Shown: piece after piece, positions 8,523 through 17,426 of the stretch
Layout: the number at the start of each line of letters is the position of its first letter
How positions within the stretch are numbered: position 1 is the stretch's first letter
Source: Salinimicrobium tongyeongense
GTDB lineage: Bacteria; Bacteroidota; Bacteroidia; Flavobacteriales; Flavobacteriaceae
Reading direction: 5' to 3'
Assembly (NCBI RefSeq): GCF_026109735.1
Contig: NZ_CP069620.1
Coordinates: 1,736,001-1,800,000 of the forward strand
Length of the DNA: 64,000 nt
Notes under the pieces: generated by a model
What the model was told of the DNA's origin: nothing
Databases searched by the model: none
The model's input: the letters and a program-made list of their open reading frames with translations, nothing else
Translations under genes and position numbers: made by a program

Positions 8523-9002
8523 TTACAAATGGGTAATTTTATAATTGAATTTTCGGGATAAGTAGGAAGTAACTAATGATCTATGACAAGACTCGCTATT
8601 TTCTTCTACACAGAAAAAAACAATTTTTTCAGATCCTAATTTTTCCAAGTGGTTGAAAAATTCTTTATAATTAAATTGTTCCAAGATATCCTTGTTGTAC
8701 TTAGAAATAAAGAGTTCTCCTAACCCCCTCCGGTTTCTTTTTAATAGTCCAGATTTAAGATCATTTTTTTTTTGAAGTTCTCGAATTTCTTTTGTTGGAG
8801 CGAGGGATAATTGATGAATATATTTGACTCCTATATCTCGCAGTTTGTTCTGAAGTTTGGTGCTATTGACGAAAGAATATTTGGCTCCTCGCACTCCTCT
8901 TCTTTGACGTATATCGCAAAAAGTATCAATTCCATTTGACTTTATTTTTTGAAAAAAAGCTCTTTCTTCTGAATTGTAAACTCCAATAGTATAAAATTCC
9001 AT
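8523..9002 (-). CDS. DUF488 family protein (short form)
   Basis: The 159-residue DUF488 protein shows the family hallmarks: YTIGVYNSEE at the N-terminus, DIRQRRGVRGAKYSF (usual DxR motif), IHQLSLAP, and near the C-terminus CVEENSESCHRSL, where the cysteine-glutamate-CHR set suggests an active or metal site. The biochemical activity of DUF488 is not established. It overlaps the upstream DUF488 gene by 1 nt (TAATG) and is much more AT-rich than the flanking core genes. Confidence 0.8.
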   Translation of the reverse strand: MEFYTIGVYNSEERAFFQKIKSNGIDTFCDIRQRRGVRGAKYSFVNSTKLQNKLRDIGVKYIHQLSLAPTKEIRELQKKNDLKSGLLKRNRRGLGELFISKYNKDILEQFNYKEFFNHLEKLGSEKIVFFCVEENSESCHRSLVTSYLSRKFNYKITHL

Positions 9003-9547
9003 TACAGATATTCTTTTCTAGAAGTAAAATCGTTTACACCAAATAAATCTTTTAGTCCTTGTCCATTGGTCAATTCAGATATAATTTTTTCTTGCTTTTT
9101 TAAACCCTCTGGTGTAATATGATTTATTGATATATCATTATAAAGCAGTTCTTGTCCAATTAGTTTACTTCGATGGCATTCTTCGGGTTTCCGTTCACTA
9201 CACATCAAAGCTATTTTTAAATCTGCTTCATGAGCTTCTATTAATAACCTTATACCTTCCTTAAAAAAATCCTTGTCTCTTACTTTTTTATAATCTACTC
9301 TTCCATTTGTAAAACAACTTTTGTCTTTTGGCAACCCTCCTAAATAGTCACCTAAAAAAACATATGTAATTCCTTTTTTTGCCAATTCATATTCAAGTAC
9401 AGGTCTATTGAAATGTGGACAAAAATTAGAAACTGGCCTAGACCTTACATCAAAGACATATTCAATAAAGAAATTTTCTAATTCTTGAATAAAATCTTTA
9501 AGATCTTTATTTCCATGACCAATTGTATACAAGGACGTCTTCTCCAT
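9002..9547 (-). CDS. DUF488 family protein (long form)
   Basis: The 181-residue protein is the first gene of the three-gene operon. Family motifs are LYTIGHGNKDLKDF, FDVRSRPVSNFCPHFNRP, YVFLGDYLGGLP and MCSERKPEECHRSKL. The C-terminal 40 residues after the CHR motif are longer than in its neighbour. It is diverged from the second DUF488, so the two are not a recent duplication. A TATATTTG box (complement of 9552-9559) is 4 bp upstream of the ATG, so the mRNA may have almost no leader. Sampled 60-bp stretches here (9001, 9421) are only about 25-27% GC. Confidence 0.82.
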   Translation of the reverse strand: MEKTSLYTIGHGNKDLKDFIQELENFFIEYVFDVRSRPVSNFCPHFNRPVLEYELAKKGITYVFLGDYLGGLPKDKSCFTNGRVDYKKVRDKDFFKEGIRLLIEAHEADLKIALMCSERKPEECHRSKLIGQELLYNDISINHITPEGLKKQEKIISELTNGQGLKDLFGVNDFTSRKEYL

Positions 9548-9551
9548 ATAC

Positions 9552-9559
9552 CAAATATA
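9552..9559 (-). promoter_or_regulatory. -7 box of the DUF488 operon
   Basis: CAAATATA on the plus strand reads TATATTTG on the minus strand, an exact TAnnTTTG box. No TTG box is seen at the usual distance. The predicted start point falls at or next to the ATG at 9547. Confidence 0.4.
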
Positions 9560-9723
9560 AAGTTTTTATTTCAAGTGTAGATTCTTTGGGAAGATCTTCA
9601 CATCACATTTATAGTTTAAAAAGTACGCCTAAAACAATTCCAAACCTCACATTTAAAGAAAAAATCCCCCGCAGGCTCTACAAGGGATTTTTAGCAATAA
9701 GTAATAAAACCGGTTTTTAACCT

Positions 9724-10746
9724 CTATTTAAATGGGTTCTGTTTTGCCTCGGGGCGAACGTCGGCAGAAAGGCTTTTCAGGAAGGCTACTATATCTTCAA
9801 TCTCAGTTTCAGAAAGTTCTTTGGCGGTTTGCAGTGCTACCATAATCTCAACTGCTTTATTAAGATCTTCTACAGAGCCGTCGTGGAAGTATGGCGAGGT
9901 ATGTTCAATATTGCGCAGGCCGGGAACTTTAAAGAAATATTTGTCCATTTCATCCTGGCTTATCTCATACAGCCCCAAATCTATGGTTTCAGATTCGGTG
10001 TATTTCCAGTAGTCTTCGTACAAACCAAATTTCTGGAACATTTGCCCGCCCATGGCAACGCCGCTGTGGCAGGTGATGCACCCCGCATTGATAAAGCTTT
10101 TAAGTCCGGCTTTCTCCCTTTCGTTAAGTGCGGCATGATCTCCTTCAAGGTAGCTGTCAAACCGGCTTTTTGGCATGAGGGTGCGTTCAAAAGCCCCAAT
10201 GGCTTTGAGCACGTTTTCAAAAGTAATAGCCTCCTCGCCATAAGCCCGGGCAAACAAATCCTGGTACAGTTCCACTTCTTTCAGGCGGTTCACCAGTTGT
10301 TCTTCCTGTTTAATATTGTGTTCTACAGGGTTCAAAATAGGGCCTGCAGCCTGTTCTTCCACGGTTTGGGCACGGCCATCCCAAAACTGCATTTTGTGCA
10401 GGGCTGCGTATAGCACGGTGGGGGAATTCCGGTTTCCGAAGCTTCCTTCAACATCCCCGGGAGAGAACTGCCGGTTGTCTACCCCATACGTGTTCAGGTT
10501 GTGGCAGGAATTACAACTGATATTCCCTTCTCCCGACAAACGGGTGTCGTAAAATAAATGCTTGCCCAGTTTTACTGCATTTGAATCGGGTTCCTCCATT
10601 TCTACCGAAGACAAAGGCTGAAAATAGACACTTGCATCGGTGAGCAGCTCATAACCTTCATCGGTTAAGTCTTTTTGGGTATCCTCATTTTTGTTTTTGC
10701 AGGAAATGATCGCAAGAAGCGATACCAGGAGTAAAATGCGTTTCAT
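9724..10746 (-). CDS. Di-haem cytochrome c peroxidase (MauG/CcpA family) lipoprotein
   Basis: The 340-residue protein begins with a lipoprotein signal peptide (MKRILLLVSLLAIISC, Cys 16). It has two c-type haem sites, CNSCH at residues 78-82 and CITCH at about 223-227, at the spacing typical of bacterial di-haem peroxidases that reduce H2O2 in the periplasm. The conserved SFGNRNSPTVLYA and FKVPGLRNIEHTSPYFHDG segments also match. It is likely anchored to a membrane and facing the periplasm. Electron donors are not encoded nearby. Confidence 0.9.
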   Translation of the reverse strand: MKRILLLVSLLAIISCKNKNEDTQKDLTDEGYELLTDASVYFQPLSSVEMEEPDSNAVKLGKHLFYDTRLSGEGNISCNSCHNLNTYGVDNRQFSPGDVEGSFGNRNSPTVLYAALHKMQFWDGRAQTVEEQAAGPILNPVEHNIKQEEQLVNRLKEVELYQDLFARAYGEEAITFENVLKAIGAFERTLMPKSRFDSYLEGDHAALNEREKAGLKSFINAGCITCHSGVAMGGQMFQKFGLYEDYWKYTESETIDLGLYEISQDEMDKYFFKVPGLRNIEHTSPYFHDGSVEDLNKAVEIMVALQTAKELSETEIEDIVAFLKSLSADVRPEAKQNPFK

Positions 10747-10935
10747 ATTTAGAGAATTAGCGGTCAGGAACTAAAAATAGGAAAGCATGAGGGTAGAAAA
10801 CAATGACAAAAGTCAGGTGTTGAAGCTGGCATGCAGATTTTTTCTGAAAAAAGGGAACATTTTCCTGAAAACCCCATGTAAATCGGGTGCCTTTCGCAAA
10901 AAAACCAGAATCGGGAGGCTTTGATTTCAAGGCCT

Positions 10936-10954
10936 TCAAAAATGCCATTTTTGG
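10936..10954. repeat. 19-bp palindrome copy (TCAAAAATGNCATTTTTGA family)
   Basis: TCAAAAATGCCATTTTTGG matches the family consensus at all but the last base. It lies between genes. Confidence 0.75.
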
Positions 10955-10978
10955 AAAGCCTTTCCGAAGAAAATAGCT

Positions 10979-10997
10979 TCAAAAATGACATTTTTGG
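10979..10997. repeat. 19-bp palindrome copy
   Basis: TCAAAAATGACATTTTTGG, one mismatch to the consensus, is the second copy in the same intergenic region. Confidence 0.75.
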
Positions 10998-11036
10998 AAC
11001 CTGATCATGAGGAGGTAAAGATAAGGCCCGGGCTAA

Positions 11037-13574
11037 TTATTTTTCCTTCAGGAGTTCATCTGTTGCGTTCACCAGAAAGATATAACTGGCTCCAATATCA
11101 ACAATGTATTCGTTCTCGCCCCAGAAAAATGGCCAGTTTTCTTTGTTTTCAGGGTAATCGGGGCTCATTAACAGGATGCCGGGCACCACGCCGCCGGCAA
11201 TAAAACTAAAGTCGGCGCGGTTGCTTCCGTAAGCCACCTTTTTGCTCCTGGTGCCTACGCCCGAGACAAATGAAAGGTTGGAATGCGGATGCCTTCCGAA
11301 GATATAGTGTAAGCCTTTAAATACATGCTCTTTATCTATGAGCTCCGGAAATACCTTATGTGCCCTGTAGTTGGCGATGGCAAAATCTATGATCCCGTGG
11401 TTACCACCCCATCCCGGCCTGCGGAACATGGGCACTCCATAGGGGTTGTCTTTTTCAAGCTGCTCAATTTCTGAAGCATATTTTTGAACATAGGCTTTTA
11501 ATTTTTTTCTGAATGCTGCATCCATATGGGGCGCGGCGTGCAGGGCGATATCAATGGTCCGGTCAAGATTTTCGTCCATCGCGCTCCAGATCTTTGATTC
11601 AAAGGCTTCAGCATATTTAGCTTCTTTAGTGGTGACGTAGAGCTGCATGGCAGCATTCATTTCACTGAGCTTGAGAAAACGGGCAAAGTAGCCGGAAGAG
11701 GAATCGGGCGCAGGCATATTTTTATTCTCCCGCCAGAGTTTTTTTGCCAGTTCAAGACATTCGGCAGCCAGAGACGGGTTGTAATCCTTTAAAGCCCGGC
11801 TTGCGGCAGCCAGTGCCCCTGCGGTGCTGTAGTCCAGGTAAGGGGAGCGTTCAGAAAACACCCATCTGTCATCCATATTTCCGCTGGACACTCCGTCGCT
11901 TTCGAATGGCTTCAAATTGGGATTGTAGGGCAGGTTGTCAGTCTCTGTTGAGGCGTCTCCCAGATGATGGTACTGGTGAAGGTTAGGAACTATGATGCCC
12001 CTAACCGGGTGCCCTATATTATTGATCTGCGCTACCAGGTTTAAGGTACCATGTTCTATTTGCTGCAGGATATCTATTTGCCCATCGGGCCTGTGGATAT
12101 CCACGTAACGATTTTCCTGGTTGATATGGGTTTGATCGCGGTCCAGCCCAAACTCTTCCCAGGAAGCAACCAGATCGGTAATGGTTAGGCAATGCGTACC
12201 TGTTTGAATGTCATAATCTCCGGCGTCAAACCATCCGCCAACATCAAGGCCGGGGATGTGTTCGTAGGGTTGAAACCTGGTATCTGTAGATGATCCCATG
12301 CTATAACCGTCAAAATGTTCCTGCTCCAGCGGTGCCTGCAAGGCGTCATCCATAAATGGTCTCCCGTGCCAGGTTTTGTAGGCTTCATTTACCTTCATGT
12401 GATCCATTTGTACGGGGAAGAAAACATCCAGGGTAGGGTGCCAGGCGGTTTCGTACACCTGCTCACTTATGGGAAAAGTATTTGTGGTTTGATCCCCGTA
12501 TTTTATAAAATAGACCCCCGTTTCGGTTATTTCCGAAAAATCAAACTCTACATAATTGTACCTGAAATGATTACCCCATTCGCTAACCTGGCCGGTCAAT
12601 TCTTCCACCGTTTTTCCCTGCGGGGTTACCTGATACAAAGTGGCAGGTTGCAACCTGTCGTCGTTTTTATCCAGTTCTATGATGGCAAGTTTTTTTTGTT
12701 CAGGATGATAGCCAATCTGGGAAAAACCAATATTAGGCTCCCGGATCCAGTCAGTAACGGTGTTGGCTTCCAGATGCCACTCCAATACTTTTCCCGTTTT
12801 ATTCGCCGGCAGGATACTGCGGGTAACAAACCAGCCATTTTGGGCAAGGCTTCTCCCGTCAAATAAAGAGATCTCGGTTTCTGAAGAAATTTTTACGTGG
12901 TGATAAGGATCCTCAGGTGCCAGGATAATGGTTTTCCCGGCAGCCAGGGGCTGGGGTTCAATGAATTCTTCTTCCCCGCGGGTGTCTAAGGTGGAATGCC
13001 CGGCAAACTGCGGAACTTTTTCATTTATGGGTTTAATCCTGGTATTCCCCGATGGATAAAGGGGGAAGATACCCGGTTTCCCATTGACCAGGTAAGACTT
13101 TTCAAAATAAGCAGCAGGCAAAAATTCCAGGTTAAACCCGGCTTTTCCTTCCAGGTTTTCAGGCAGGGGTTTATCGAGATGCACAGAAATATTCACTCCC
13201 TTTCCTTCGGCCCTGACGATGATCCTGGAGGTGAAATCCAACTGGTTATAACGGGTGGTCACCTCTATGGTATTGGAAGCAGGGTCTACCTTTCGTTCTA
13301 CAAGGGAAGGTACAAGGTCCCATTGTTCGGGCGTGTTCTGCAACCTTACAGCCCCTCCGGTACTACTTCTCATCCCGTGGTGAATGAGCTCGATTCCGGC
13401 GTTTTTTTCGTCAAAAAAGAAGCCGTTGTACTCATTGCTAAAGACAAGAACATTGAGCCCGTGGGTTTCAAAATATTCTTTTTCGTTAATGCTGAGTTGT
13501 GCGAATAGCGGTTTGGCATTGAAGATACAAATAACAAGAAGTGCCCAATTTCTGAGTGCTGATCTTTTACCCAT
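11037..13574 (-). CDS. Glycoside hydrolase family 9 (endoglucanase-type) with N-terminal Ig-like domain
   Basis: The 845-residue secreted enzyme has a signal peptide (cleavage near LFAQ). An N-terminal region of about 300 residues is not assigned. A cellulase Ig-like domain follows (ANIGFSQIGYHPEQKKLAII-like, EFDFSEITETGVYFIKYGD), then the GH9 (alpha/alpha)6 barrel. The catalytic Asp pair lies in DVGGWFDAGDYD near residue 450 and the general-acid Glu in WGENEYIVD near 815. GH9 enzymes cut beta-1,4-glucans by inversion; some act as exo-glucosidases on oligosaccharides. No SusCD pair is beside it. Confidence 0.9.
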   Translation of the reverse strand: MGKRSALRNWALLVICIFNAKPLFAQLSINEKEYFETHGLNVLVFSNEYNGFFFDEKNAGIELIHHGMRSSTGGAVRLQNTPEQWDLVPSLVERKVDPASNTIEVTTRYNQLDFTSRIIVRAEGKGVNISVHLDKPLPENLEGKAGFNLEFLPAAYFEKSYLVNGKPGIFPLYPSGNTRIKPINEKVPQFAGHSTLDTRGEEEFIEPQPLAAGKTIILAPEDPYHHVKISSETEISLFDGRSLAQNGWFVTRSILPANKTGKVLEWHLEANTVTDWIREPNIGFSQIGYHPEQKKLAIIELDKNDDRLQPATLYQVTPQGKTVEELTGQVSEWGNHFRYNYVEFDFSEITETGVYFIKYGDQTTNTFPISEQVYETAWHPTLDVFFPVQMDHMKVNEAYKTWHGRPFMDDALQAPLEQEHFDGYSMGSSTDTRFQPYEHIPGLDVGGWFDAGDYDIQTGTHCLTITDLVASWEEFGLDRDQTHINQENRYVDIHRPDGQIDILQQIEHGTLNLVAQINNIGHPVRGIIVPNLHQYHHLGDASTETDNLPYNPNLKPFESDGVSSGNMDDRWVFSERSPYLDYSTAGALAAASRALKDYNPSLAAECLELAKKLWRENKNMPAPDSSSGYFARFLKLSEMNAAMQLYVTTKEAKYAEAFESKIWSAMDENLDRTIDIALHAAPHMDAAFRKKLKAYVQKYASEIEQLEKDNPYGVPMFRRPGWGGNHGIIDFAIANYRAHKVFPELIDKEHVFKGLHYIFGRHPHSNLSFVSGVGTRSKKVAYGSNRADFSFIAGGVVPGILLMSPDYPENKENWPFFWGENEYIVDIGASYIFLVNATDELLKEK

Positions 13575-13749
13575 AAGGAATCATTTTTTATAAATGTAAA
13601 AAATAATTGTTAAAAACACACTTTATTAATTGTTTTTAGATTAGGCGGGAATAACTTCTGCCGGAAATGAGTGGCGCCTTCAAAAAATGTTAGCCTAAAG
13701 AAACCTAAAGGCAATTCAGGTTCTTCTAAAGACCATTCAAAATTACCTC

Positions 13750-13814
13750 TCAAAAACGCCATTTTTGACACCTTTTTTTCAGAATAGATTCACCCTCTAA
13801 AACCGCATTTTTGA
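13750..13814. repeat. Two neighbouring 19-bp palindrome copies at the 3' end of the DUF5916 gene
   Basis: TCAAAAACGCCATTTTTGA (13750-13768) has one mismatch. A degenerate copy at 13796-13814 (TCTAAAACCGCATTTTTGA) overlaps the last codons of the minus-strand DUF5916 gene, where it encodes SKMRF and the stop. Confidence 0.6.
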
Positions 13815-16268
13815 CTCCCTGTAGCCAATCACATCTTGAGGCACGTTGGGTTTTGCAGGCGACTTGAACCAGCTTTTTACGCGGTTGTAATCTAGGTAAT
13901 ATGAAATTCGCAAAGAAAGGCTGTTTACCTGTGGCTGGTCAAAGAGGTTCTTGAAATTATTGCCAATATTGATGTGCGAGCGCTCCAGATAGCTGTCGGT
14001 CGCGTTGCGGTAGAGCAGTGTCATCTGGCTGCCGGGGGCGAACCACCAGGAAAAGCGCAGATCGAGGTTCCAGCTGTTGTAAGTGGTGTTGTATTCGTCA
14101 TTTTTGGGGCCGTAAAAACTAAGGTCGCCATCGTTTTGAAGCGTGTAGAATTCGGTATAAAACACTTCGGAATAATAGTGCCTAAAAGCCAGGTTGAGCC
14201 CCATTTTATTGTTGAAGATATAATTTGCACCCAGCGAGTTCACAATGGTATTTCGATCGCGCTGCCCAAAAAGGATATCGTCATCGAGGAAATCTACAAA
14301 GCCCTCTTCTTTGTCAGACAACCGCAGGTTGGTAGACAGTCGTAGATTGAACTTATCTGAAAACCTGTACCGGGGGGCAAAATCGAAAATAAGGTCTCCG
14401 CGGCCCCGCTCATCATACTTGTACCAGTCGGCTACTGCCTCTAGCACGAGCTTCTTTCTAAAATCTGTATTGAACCACACCCACACATCGTAGTAGGGCG
14501 GAATACTAAAATACCTGCCGTCTACCCGCGGCTCGTAAATGTCGTTTGTGCCAATGGGTGTGGTCTCAAAACCGCCCCCAAAGTTGAAGAATTCGCGCGT
14601 GGTGAAGCTGCAATTAAAGTTGAGGATCCATTTGCTGTGCAGGTCGGGCTCCAGGCGCCGTTCATGAACGCTCACCCAGTTGAGGTACATATTGTTTAAA
14701 AACCCTTTGGGCTGCAAAAGCCTGCGCTGGTAAAGGCCCTGGTAACGCACAAAATTTGTGGCGCTCGAATAGCCCAGGTCGTTAATATCATAATCTTTGG
14801 TGCGTAAATTGGCGTTGAGGTCCATGCGGTTCTTTCCACTTATTTTTGACACTCCGGCCTGGGCTTCCATGCCTGCTTTGGTGCCTTCTTCCATCACCCA
14901 GCTGCCTTCTATTCCGCCAAAATAATTAAAGGTGTTGGTCTTGTTGGTGTGGTCAATGTAAAGCCCCGTGGCGTTAGCGTCCCTAAAATTACCTTCGCGG
15001 GTGGTGTTGGTATTCACCAGCGAAACCGAAGAATTGTCTCCATACCTCTGGTCGAGTACCAGGATATTGTAATTGGTAAAAGGTTCAATAAGTTGGCGGC
15101 GGGTAGTGCCGGTTTCGGTGTTTTTAACGCTCACGTAGGTTTTTTCGGTGATGGCATTGAAAAAGCCAATCCCCAGGCCGCCATCGGTCCTGCCCGAAAC
15201 TTTTAAGGCGTTTATAAGATCTACGGAAGAAGGGAAATCAAGCACCTCTTCCTCTTCAGAGAGTTGAATGTCACCAAAAGGCGCACCCCCCACCCGGCGG
15301 GAGTAGAAGAGGTCTCCTTTGGTAAAGAGCTCGGTTCCTTCGGTAAAAAAAGGCCGCTGCTCGTCATACTGCACCTCAAAAGCCGAAAGGTTGAGCACAG
15401 ACTCGTCGAATTTGGTTTGTCCAAAATCGGGGATCAGGATCATGTCTAGCGTAAAGGCGTCATTAATGCCATATTTCAGGTCCATTCCGCCATTAATACT
15501 GGTAGTGGTCTCCCCGTCATAATTGTTGAGGTAGGTAGAAACATACGGTTGTACCGAGAGGCGTACAGGGGTTTGAATATGCTCAATGCCGTGAATCTCG
15601 CCGTCGTAGATAGAAAAAGAACCTTTGGCATTGTCAACGGGGCTCCAGCTGTAGCGGGTACCGCTGCGTTTAAATTCCCGCTCCATTTGCAAGCCCCATT
15701 CCTGAACGGCCTTTTCGGGAAAACGCAATTCAGAGTAAGGAATAAAGATCTCGGCCGTCCATCCGCGGTCGTTTATGTCCACGCCGCTGTACCAAATGGC
15801 ATTCCAGGAAGAATCTTCGTTGCCGTTGGTCATTTTTGCGTCATATTGCACGCCGGCCGCGGTGACAATGAACTGCATGCTTTGCTGGTGGTCGTTGTAC
15901 CCGTTGAGCAGGATAAAAAAGAAATCGTCATTGCCTATGCCGTCGCGTTCGGTGAGTTCTTTTCTTATTTCTGAAGGTTCGGGGTCCAGCATTTGGGCAG
16001 CAAAGTAAATTCCCAGGTTGTCGTAAGCCACCTTTACGCTGGTAGCAAGGCTGTCGGGGATGGGTCGGCCGTTATTTGGGAGCCGTTCCACGAAATTTGT
16101 GGCGGTGGCAGCATTTTTCCAGGCAGCATCGTCTAACAGGCCATCAATCTTTGGCGCTTCTAAAATGCGGGAGATGTAGATCTGTTTCCTCGGAATGCTG
16201 TCTTTTTCCTGTGCAAAAGCCGAAAAGCTTAACAAGAGAAAAAGAGCTGAAAAAAGTGGTTTCATCAA
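13797..16268 (-). CDS. DUF5916 protein with N-terminal CBM9-like domain
   Basis: The 823-residue protein has a signal peptide (SAFAQ) and then a carbohydrate-binding family 9-like domain (ILEAPKIDGLLDDAAWKNA, about residues 30-220). A long C-terminal barrel-like region follows (MILIPDFGQTKFDESVLNLSAFEV, EQRPFFTEGTELF), as in the DUF5916 family of Bacteroidetes outer-membrane proteins. Function is not established; sugar binding is inferred from the CBM9-like part. The stop overlaps a palindrome copy. It lies downstream of no obvious operon partner. Confidence 0.82.
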   Translation of the reverse strand: MMKPLFSALFLLLSFSAFAQEKDSIPRKQIYISRILEAPKIDGLLDDAAWKNAATATNFVERLPNNGRPIPDSLATSVKVAYDNLGIYFAAQMLDPEPSEIRKELTERDGIGNDDFFFILLNGYNDHQQSMQFIVTAAGVQYDAKMTNGNEDSSWNAIWYSGVDINDRGWTAEIFIPYSELRFPEKAVQEWGLQMEREFKRSGTRYSWSPVDNAKGSFSIYDGEIHGIEHIQTPVRLSVQPYVSTYLNNYDGETTTSINGGMDLKYGINDAFTLDMILIPDFGQTKFDESVLNLSAFEVQYDEQRPFFTEGTELFTKGDLFYSRRVGGAPFGDIQLSEEEEVLDFPSSVDLINALKVSGRTDGGLGIGFFNAITEKTYVSVKNTETGTTRRQLIEPFTNYNILVLDQRYGDNSSVSLVNTNTTREGNFRDANATGLYIDHTNKTNTFNYFGGIEGSWVMEEGTKAGMEAQAGVSKISGKNRMDLNANLRTKDYDINDLGYSSATNFVRYQGLYQRRLLQPKGFLNNMYLNWVSVHERRLEPDLHSKWILNFNCSFTTREFFNFGGGFETTPIGTNDIYEPRVDGRYFSIPPYYDVWVWFNTDFRKKLVLEAVADWYKYDERGRGDLIFDFAPRYRFSDKFNLRLSTNLRLSDKEEGFVDFLDDDILFGQRDRNTIVNSLGANYIFNNKMGLNLAFRHYYSEVFYTEFYTLQNDGDLSFYGPKNDEYNTTYNSWNLDLRFSWWFAPGSQMTLLYRNATDSYLERSHINIGNNFKNLFDQPQVNSLSLRISYYLDYNRVKSWFKSPAKPNVPQDVIGYRESKMRF

Positions 16269-16369
16269 TGTGTTTAGTTAAAAGACATAAAAAGAGGTGA
16301 TTTGTTGCAGTACAACAGAAAATTTTCTGGTTTTTTCGGTTATTTCTGAAGTTTTAGCTGAAATTCCTT

Positions 16370-16388
16370 TCAAAAATGCCATTTTAGA
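16370..16388. repeat. 19-bp palindrome copy, with adjacent TTCTTCGGAA inverted repeat
   Basis: TCAAAAATGCCATTTTAGA has one mismatch to the consensus. Just beyond it, TTCTTCGGAA (16408-16417) and TTCCGAAGAA (16435-16444) form a perfect 10-bp inverted repeat with a 17-bp gap. The whole 272-bp region before the BLUF gene contains no supported gene. Confidence 0.65.
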
Positions 16389-16540
16389 AGCGTATTTTTT
16401 CTGAAGCTTCTTCGGAAATTCAAAAGAAAAGATCTTCCGAAGAAATTGAAGAAATCCTGCTGAAGGCCGGCGGGAATTATGAAAGTCTTGGGAGCACCTG
16501 TAGCGATACTTCTTTATATTAGTTTGCAAAATGATTTTTT

Positions 16541-16954
16541 ATGCAGCATGCTATATGTTTTGTAAGTAGCGCCAGTGCGCACTTACCCGAAGATAAAGTT
16601 GAAACCCTGCTCATGGAATGGCGGGAAAAAAATAACGCCAACAACATTAAAGGAATGCTCCTTTTTTCTGAAGGCAACTTCTTCCAGGTGCTGGAAGGGG
16701 AAAAGAACAAGGTTCTGGGGCTTTTTGAGCAGATCAGGGAAGACCCGCGGCACCACAGCATCATACAGGTGGTGGGAAAAGACCTTTCAACCGGCTCTTT
16801 TGATGATTATATCGCAGAACATTTAAAACACACCACGTTCTCAAAGCCCGAGCTGGTAAGCGAGTACTGCGAATCTGTAAAAGGTATGGACCCTCAAACC
16901 CAGAGGCATATCAAGATCATCCTTGAAACTTTTATTGACACCAGGGCTTTGTAG
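16541..16954 (+). CDS. BLUF-domain protein lacking the photoactive tyrosine
   Basis: The 137-residue protein is almost wholly a BLUF (blue-light, FAD-binding) domain of the short PixD type: NNANNIKGMLLFSEGNFFQVLEG and IREDPRHHSIIQVV are characteristic. The flavin-contacting Gln (Q49) and Asn (N34) are present. Aligned by hand to PixD (Tyr 8 in LIYSS), the essential Tyr is replaced by Phe 7 in ICFVSS. Tyr-to-Phe changes at this site are known to abolish normal photocycling, so light sensing may be lost or altered. No output domain is attached. Confidence 0.85.
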   Translation: MQHAICFVSSASAHLPEDKVETLLMEWREKNNANNIKGMLLFSEGNFFQVLEGEKNKVLGLFEQIREDPRHHSIIQVVGKDLSTGSFDDYIAEHLKHTTFSKPELVSEYCESVKGMDPQTQRHIKIILETFIDTRAL

Positions 16955-16974
16955 TATTTAATTAGCTTGCCGTG

Positions 16975-17355
16975 ATGAAATTCAATGCAGGTTATTTTTG
17001 GGCGGCCGTTCTTCTTTTCTTTACAGAGGTTTTAATTGCTGCTTTTATAAACGATGCGGTCATTAGGCCCTACGGCGGCGACTTTCTGGTAATCATATTT
17101 TTGTATTGCCTTTTAAAGAGCTTTTTTGACATTCCTGTCAAAAATGCCATTTTTGGAGTGCTGCTTTTCGCTTTTGCTGTTGAAGCTTCACAGTATTTCA
17201 ACCTTATTTTTCTGCTGAAGCTTCAGGATAACGGGATTGCTTCGGCGGTGTTGGGAAATCATGCTGAATGGCTGGATATATTTATTTACACGCTTGCGGC
17301 ACTCGGCATTTATTCCGCAGAAAAATTAAAAGCAGGTTATTTGAAAGCTGAGTGA
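16975..17355 (+). CDS. DUF2809 family small membrane protein
   Basis: The protein has about 126 residues. A GTG at 16972 precedes an ATG at 16975, and the ATG is the likelier start. There are four hydrophobic segments. The motif VIRPYGGDFLVIIFLYCLLKSF and VEASQYFNL with a later EWLDIFIYTLAALGIY fit DUF2809. Function is unknown. It follows the BLUF gene by 20 bp on the same strand and is probably co-transcribed with it. An intact palindrome copy at 17138-17156 lies inside the gene and encodes VKNAIFG. Confidence 0.78.
   Translation: MKFNAGYFWAAVLLFFTEVLIAAFINDAVIRPYGGDFLVIIFLYCLLKSFFDIPVKNAIFGVLLFAFAVEASQYFNLIFLLKLQDNGIASAVLGNHAEWLDIFIYTLAALGIYSAEKLKAGYLKAE
17138..17156. repeat. 19-bp palindrome copy inside a coding region
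   Basis: TCAAAAATGCCATTTTTGG, one mismatch to the consensus, lies inside the DUF2809 gene in the frame VKNAIFG. Confidence 0.65.
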
Positions 17356-17426
17356 GGTTAAATCGCCAGTGCAAATAATAAAATATTTTCCGGGATATTT
17401 CAGCTGTATTTTCTTCCGAAGAAAAG

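Larger units (their letters stand above)
10747..11036. other. Intergenic region with two copies of the 19-bp palindrome
   Basis: Between the start of the peroxidase gene and the end of the cellulase gene there is no supported gene. Two close palindrome copies (10936-10954 and 10979-10997), 43 bp apart centre to centre, flank the word CTTTCCGAAGAAAAT. The short frames here owe their KNGIF-type residues to the palindrome itself. Confidence 0.6.

Noticed and set aside
10764-10991. Overlapping minus-strand frames in the palindrome-rich gap
   Set aside because: Low complexity, no start context and no family match; the frames are a by-product of the palindromes.
16278-16529. 83-residue minus-strand frame before the BLUF gene
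   Set aside because: It spans the palindrome and the inverted repeat and shows no family motif.
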